The position numbers and the translations under genes are program-made. Below the pieces are notes generated by a model that did no database searches, was not told the origin of the DNA, and saw only the letters and a program-made list of their open reading frames with translations. Positions 59,996 to 64,000 of a stretch of 64,000 nt of DNA are shown piece by piece. Origin of the DNA: Alloalcanivorax xiamenensis (GTDB taxonomy: Bacteria > Pseudomonadota > Gammaproteobacteria > Pseudomonadales > Alcanivoracaceae); contig NZ_AQPF01000013.1 of the NCBI RefSeq assembly GCF_009846745.1, positions 26,090 to 90,089 on the forward strand, read 5' to 3'. Position 1 is the stretch's first letter; each line of letters begins with the position of its first letter.

Positions 59996-60964
59996 ATGTG
60001 GCTTGCCGTGGCGGCAGTGGTTGCCGGCCTGATTGTTCTTGTCTGGAGTGCTGACCGGTTTGTCGATGGCGCCGCCACCACGGCCCGTTACGCGGGTATG
60101 CCATCGTTGTTGATCGGCATGGTGGTGATCGGCTTTGGCACCTCGGCGCCGGAAATGGTGGTCTCCGCCCTGGCCGCCGTGGATGGCAATCCGGGGCTGG
60201 CATTGGGTAATGCCTATGGCTCCAACATCACCAATATCGCTTTGATCCTCGGCCTGGTGGCGGCGATCAGTCCGATCGCCGTGCATTCCTCTGTGCTGCG
60301 CAAAGAACTGCCCATACTGCTGGTGATCACTCTGCTGTCCGCGGCGCTGATCCATGACGATCTGGTCAGCCGCATGGACGCGGTGGTGTTGCTGCTGGTC
60401 TTCGCGGCGCTGATGGGGTGGTCCATCTATCAGGGCATGCGGGGAGAAGGCGACCCTCTGGGTGGAGATGTGGACCAGGAGGCGTTCGCCCATCCGATGA
60501 GCAAGGGACGGGCTCTGTTCTGGATGCTGCTGGGGCTGGCCTTGCTGGTGGTCAGCTCCCGTATTCTGGTCTGGGGCGCGGTGGAAATTTCCCAGGCGCT
60601 GGGGGTCAGTGACCTGATCATCGGTCTGACCGTGGTCGCCATCGGCACCTCCCTGCCGGAACTGGCTTCCAGTCTGGTCGCCATCCGCAAAAACGAGCAC
60701 GATCTGGCGCTGGGCAATGTGCTAGGCTCCAACCTGTTCAATACCCTGGCGGTGGTGGGGATCGCCGGCGCGATTCATCCGGTGGCGGTGGAACCGGCGG
60801 TGCTTTATCGGGACTGGGCGGTGATGACCGGCCTGACCCTGCTGCTGTTCGTGTTCGGGTATGGCTTCCGTGGCCGGGGGCGAATCAATCGCTTGGAAGG
60901 CTCGGTATTGCTGGTTATTTATCTGGCCTACACCGGTTATCTTGTGACCACCATGGTGCCTTGA
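59996..60964 (+). CDS. Calcium/sodium antiporter, CaxA/YrbG-like
   Basis: A 322-residue cation exchanger with about ten membrane segments and two repeated alpha motifs, GFGTSAPEMVVSALAA (about 42-57, followed by GNAYGSNITNIALILG) and AIGTSLPELASSLVAI (about 217-232, then GNVLGSNLFNTLAVVG). Family members exchange Ca2+ for Na+. It stands alone between a REPIN and the next transporter. Confidence 0.88.
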   Translation: MWLAVAAVVAGLIVLVWSADRFVDGAATTARYAGMPSLLIGMVVIGFGTSAPEMVVSALAAVDGNPGLALGNAYGSNITNIALILGLVAAISPIAVHSSVLRKELPILLVITLLSAALIHDDLVSRMDAVVLLLVFAALMGWSIYQGMRGEGDPLGGDVDQEAFAHPMSKGRALFWMLLGLALLVVSSRILVWGAVEISQALGVSDLIIGLTVVAIGTSLPELASSLVAIRKNEHDLALGNVLGSNLFNTLAVVGIAGAIHPVAVEPAVLYRDWAVMTGLTLLLFVFGYGFRGRGRINRLEGSVLLVIYLAYTGYLVTTMVP

Positions 60965-61050
60965 CGCGGTGACGATGGCGGCGAGCAAAAGAAGGTGGGC
61001 CGCCGGGGGGCGCCCGGCCGTGAAAGCCACGGCGAAAAGAGGACAATGGA

Positions 61051-62214
61051 ATGCGTGAGCGTCTGGAGCAGCAGTCTTTTCTGGCTTTTCTGATTCTGGT
61101 GACGGTGGCCTTCTTGTTGCTGCTGCGCCCTTTTTATGCGCCGGTGTTCTGGGCCTTCGCGGTGGCACTGATCTTTTTTCCGATGCAGCGCCGTCTGTTG
61201 GCGCGCTGGCCGGGGCGGCGCAATCTGGCCGCCATGATCACCTTGCTGCTGAGCATCGTGGTGGTGGTCATCCCGGTGCTGGTGGTGGCGGCCTCCTTCA
61301 TCCGGGAAGGGCTGGCGGTGTATGACCGCGTGCAACAGGGGGAATTTGATCCGGCCAGCTATCTGCAAAAACTGGAGATGGCCTTCCCTTCCGCCCATTA
61401 CTGGTTGCAACGTCTGGGGGTGGATTTCTCCGATCTGGGCGCGCAGTTGATGTCGGGTCTGAAGGCCGCCGGCCAGTTCCTGGCCAAGCGGGCGCTGGAT
61501 GTGGGCCAGAATACGTTCCAGTTCTTCGTCAATCTCGGCCTGATGCTGTATCTCACCTTCTTCCTGCTGCGTGACGGCCCCGCTTTGGTGAATCTGCTGA
61601 TCCGGGCGCTGCCGCTGGGTGATGACCGGGAGCGGATGATCTTCAGCAAATTCGCCGAGGTGACCCGGGCCACGGTGAAAGGTAATCTGGTGATCGCGGT
61701 GATCCAGGGGGCGCTGGGAGGGCTGATTTTCTGGGTTCTGGGTATGCCGGCGGCGGTGCTGTGGGCGGTGGTGATGGCGCTGTTGTCGTTGATTCCAGCC
61801 CTGGGGGCGAGTCTGGTGTGGGTGCCGGTGGCGTTGTATATGTACGCCACCGGGGATGTGACTGAAGCGGTGATTCTGGTGCTGTTCGGTGTCTTCGTCA
61901 TCGGGCTGGTGGACAACCTGCTGCGCCCGGTTCTGGTCGGCCGCGACACCAAACTGCCGGATTATCTGGTGTTGTTTTCCACCCTGGGCGGGTTGACGTT
62001 GTTCGGTATCACTGGCTTCGCCCTGGGGCCGTTGCTGGCGGGCCTGTTTGTTTCGTTCTGGCAAATTTTCATTCAGGAGTTCAATGTGGACGCCGATGAA
62101 AACGGGAACCCGGCCGTCGCGGACGGGTCCATGGAAGAACAGCCGGTACCGGAGCCTGAAGTCCGGATTCCGGGGGGTAATAAGGACGACAACGGCGATA
62201 ACGAGAGAGAATGA
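61051..62214 (+). CDS. AI-2E family (PerM-like) permease
   Basis: A 387-residue membrane protein with about seven to eight hydrophobic segments. It has a FxxxL-rich N-terminus, the family's LVDNLLRPVLVGRDTKLPDYLVLFSTLGG (about 288-316) and an acidic cytoplasmic tail. The family includes the proposed AI-2 exporter TqsA and PerM. The substrate is unknown. It overlaps the next gene by four bases (ATGA). Confidence 0.87.
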   Translation: MRERLEQQSFLAFLILVTVAFLLLLRPFYAPVFWAFAVALIFFPMQRRLLARWPGRRNLAAMITLLLSIVVVVIPVLVVAASFIREGLAVYDRVQQGEFDPASYLQKLEMAFPSAHYWLQRLGVDFSDLGAQLMSGLKAAGQFLAKRALDVGQNTFQFFVNLGLMLYLTFFLLRDGPALVNLLIRALPLGDDRERMIFSKFAEVTRATVKGNLVIAVIQGALGGLIFWVLGMPAAVLWAVVMALLSLIPALGASLVWVPVALYMYATGDVTEAVILVLFGVFVIGLVDNLLRPVLVGRDTKLPDYLVLFSTLGGLTLFGITGFALGPLLAGLFVSFWQIFIQEFNVDADENGNPAVADGSMEEQPVPEPEVRIPGGNKDDNGDNERE

Positions 62215-62990
62215 TGAAATTCCTGCTGCTGCCCATGATGCTGCCATTCCTGATGGCCATGACCATGTCCGGGTGCGAGGACGAGGACGGCGATGGTGGC
62301 CGCTTCCGGTCCAGCGCCACGGTGTACTACTACAATCAGATCACGCATAACGGCAATGCCGATCAGACCGCGCTGACCGTGGATCTGACCATCGATGATG
62401 AGAGCATCACCGGGCAGGGCTATTCTGATGAAGCCGAGGGGCCGAGCCTGCAAGTCACCATCGATGACGCCAACGACAATCAGGACAATAGCGTGCAGAT
62501 GACTGGCGTCAGCGGCAGCGGTTCGACCCTGTTCCAGCAGCGTCTGCGTCTGGCCAACGATACCGGTTACACCTTGGTGTCTTACGGCGACCTTACCACG
62601 GGTGCCGCTCAGGCCAAGCTGTTGCCCCAGGAAATTGGCGATGTGCCCAGTGGCACGGTGCGCTTCCGGGTGATCAATACGGTGACGTTTTCCGATGCAT
62701 TCTCCATAGATGTACGCGTTAACGGCGACGACACTGCTTTCGGGACGGATCTACAACGTGGTGATGTCACCGGTTACCAGACCATGAACAGCGGGCGCCT
62801 GAATATGGAAGTGCTGGTTAACGGCGTTTCCCCGGAACGTCGTATTACCCGGGTGGACTGCGCCATGAATGGTGGCCGCAGCTACGATGCCATCCTTGTG
62901 TTCAGTGACCCCCTGAATTTCCCGTTGAGTTACGAAGACGCCGACGACCAACTGGTGCTTTACTGCCACGAACACGACCGTAATCCCTGA
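62211..62990 (+). CDS. DUF4397-like or uncharacterised lipoprotein
   Basis: A 259-residue protein with a lipobox-like AMTMSGC at about residues 16-22, then an Asp/Gly-rich stretch (CEDEDGDGG). The remainder is beta-rich, with repeated VxVxVNG and RFRVINT elements, suggesting two immunoglobulin-like or DUF4397-type domains. Two cysteines near the end could pair. I do not recognise a specific family. It starts at an ATG overlapping the preceding stop. Confidence 0.6.
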   Translation: MMKFLLLPMMLPFLMAMTMSGCEDEDGDGGRFRSSATVYYYNQITHNGNADQTALTVDLTIDDESITGQGYSDEAEGPSLQVTIDDANDNQDNSVQMTGVSGSGSTLFQQRLRLANDTGYTLVSYGDLTTGAAQAKLLPQEIGDVPSGTVRFRVINTVTFSDAFSIDVRVNGDDTAFGTDLQRGDVTGYQTMNSGRLNMEVLVNGVSPERRITRVDCAMNGGRSYDAILVFSDPLNFPLSYEDADDQLVLYCHEHDRNP

Positions 62991-63123
62991 TTCCGGTCCG
63001 CTCCTCTATCCACGGATTTGCTGTGGCGCCTGCGGGCGAGGTCCCGCTATGGCGCCCGCCCGGCTCCGGTATATACTCGCGCTCCTTTGATCCTGTTCTC
63101 AGCCTGTTCCGTGGAGATCATCA

Positions 63124-63405
63124 ATGTTCAAGGTTAACGAGTATTTCGATGCCAAGGTGGCGTCCATTGCCTTCCAGACCGAGGATAAGCCCGCCACCGT
63201 CGGCGTCATGGCCCCGGGCGACTATGAATTCGGCACCAGCCAGCATGAAACCATGACCGTGGTCAGCGGTGCCCTTACCGTGCAGCTGCCGGGCGCGGAA
63301 GACTGGCGCACCTACGCCGCCGGCGAAACCTTCGAAGTGGAGGCCGATCAGCGCTTCCAGGTGAAAGTGGCGGTGGATACCGCTTATCTGTGCCTGTACG
63401 GCTGA
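63124..63405 (+). CDS. ppnP: Pyrimidine/purine nucleoside phosphorylase PpnP
   Basis: A 93-residue single-domain cupin (formerly DUF1255) with MFKVNEYFDAKVASIAFQ, GVMAPGDYEFGTSQHETM and TVVSGALTVQLPG. The family cleaves several nucleosides with phosphate. A GGAG site lies about ten bases before the ATG. It is followed by a REPIN and a MITE-like element. Confidence 0.92.
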   Translation: MFKVNEYFDAKVASIAFQTEDKPATVGVMAPGDYEFGTSQHETMTVVSGALTVQLPGAEDWRTYAAGETFEVEADQRFQVKVAVDTAYLCLYG

Positions 63406-63418
63406 TCGAAAAACGCTG

Positions 63419-63492
63419 TATTCGCTGGCAAGCCAGCTTCCCACGGAGGGGTACTACGGAGCCGCTGTGGGAAGCTGCCTTGGCAGCGAATC
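63419..63492. repeat. REPIN downstream of ppnP
   Basis: Inverted pair, with a GCTGGC/GCCAGC unit on the left and a GCTGCC/GGCAGC unit on the right. It lies eight bases before the MITE-like element. Confidence 0.87.
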
Positions 63493-63500
63493 GGTATTAG

Positions 63501-63659
63501 GGCCTGTTCACCCTGTTTCCACCGCGCCTGTTGCGGCTAAAACGTCGCCACTCCGCGTTACTCGTCGTTCATTTGGAATGACCAAACCGCGCGCCCTCCG
63601 CCTCGCTGGAGGCAAAAAGGGCATCCAGCAGGCGCGATGGAAATAGGGTGAACAGGTCC
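63501..63659. mobile_element. MITE-like element with long imperfect terminal inverted repeats
   Basis: The ends GGCCTGTTCACCCTGTTTCC and, from the other strand, GGACCTGTTCACCCTATTTC extend into 35-base arms that agree at 31 positions. They enclose about 90 bases with no coding capacity. A 3-base TAG flanks both sides (63498-63500 and 63660-63662), a possible target duplication. No transposase is present, so it would depend on one elsewhere. Confidence 0.65.
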
Positions 63660-63738
63660 TAGCTTCATGCTTCCCAACTTTTGCTCCACCTCCCCATTCT
63701 GATTAGTATTGCCGGCTTTCCAACGCCAGGAGTTGACG

Positions 63739-64000
63739 GTGCCCGCTATCCATACCCGCGAACCGGCGCTGACCCTTCGTGCCGGCGATGAGGCCATCGC
63801 GCACATCCGCGAGCATGGACTGCGTGCGGCGGACATCGAGGTGCTGCCCGGTGCCGCCGGCGGACCCAAGGGCGTGGGGATCGTCGGCCTCGACCAGGCC
63901 ATCTTCGGTGACTTTCTGTCGCGGGCGCCGCGCCAGCGCACCTTGATCGGGGCCTCCATCGGCAGCTGGCGTTTCGCCGCCGTCGCCAGCGGCAGGGATG
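63739..64000 (+). CDS. Patatin-like phospholipase family protein (start only)
   Basis: The gene runs off the right edge; 87 codons are visible. It starts at a GTG with CAGGAG upstream and reads PAIHTREPALTLRAG, then HIREHGLRAADIEVLPGAAGGPKG and GASIGSWRFAAVASGR. The glycine-rich GAAGGPKG oxyanion region and the GASIGSW nucleophile motif mark a patatin-like lipid hydrolase. The catalytic aspartate lies beyond the window. Confidence 0.75.
   Translation, partial: MPAIHTREPALTLRAGDEAIAHIREHGLRAADIEVLPGAAGGPKGVGIVGLDQAIFGDFLSRAPRQRTLIGASIGSWRFAAVASGRD

Noticed and set aside
60937..62247. 436-codon open frame on the minus strand opposite the AI-2E family permease
   Set aside because: Highly repetitive Q/H/R-rich translation with no recognisable domain; the plus-strand gene is well supported.

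Overview
The window is a stretch of gammaproteobacterial chromosome with high GC. Its gene content and order match the Alcanivoracaceae/Pseudomonas side of the class: yicC, rph, pyrE, slmA, argB, an algC-position gene, dut, coaBC, radC, rpmB and rpmG; mutM; and metX, metW, rdgB, hemW, trmB, thiG, thiS, rpoH, ftsX, ftsE, ftsY, two M16 peptidases and rsmD. An Alcanivorax-like marine organism is my best guess, inferred from gene order and family resemblance; no rRNA is present to confirm it.

Layout. 0-2 kb: accessory toxin-antitoxin-like DNA (end of a HipA-like kinase, then an XRE/ImmA protease with a DUF4411 PIN-like partner). 2-13 kb: housekeeping block running from yicC to rpmG; the gene in the algC position looks like a catalytically dead phosphohexomutase behind a membrane sensor region. 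13-13.9 kb: REP tandem array, then a ParD-like antitoxin with a frameshifted ParE toxin. 14-26.2 kb: complete-looking Tad/Flp pilus operon behind an AT-rich control region with a CRP/Vfr-type site. It ends in two paralogous TadG-like genes. 26.3-32.6 kb: an IclR regulator divergent from a TRAP transporter operon that includes a CoA transferase and a quinone-oxidoreductase-like dehydrogenase. 32.6-33.2 kb: VapBC. 33.3-43.3 kb: fatty acyl desaturase, HyuA-like hydantoinase subunit, mutM, two envelope proteins and an RND pump. 43.7-59.8 kb: conserved metX-to-rsmD block. 60-64 kb: cation exchanger, AI-2E family permease, lipoprotein, PpnP, a MITE-like element and the start of a patatin-like gene.

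Sixteen intergenic loci carry the same REP hairpin family (GTGGGA, then a 5-6 bp stem, then GCGAA), usually as inverted pairs (REPINs). The stem arms vary between copies but stay complementary. None lies inside a gene I accept and none lies in the Tad operon.

Three regulatory sites stand out. A perfect CIRCE operator (TTAGCACTC-N9-GAGTGCTAA) sits just upstream of rpoH. A strong LexA-type box lies between coaBC and radC. A perfect palindrome sits in the spacer of a promoter-like sequence in front of the TRAP operon.
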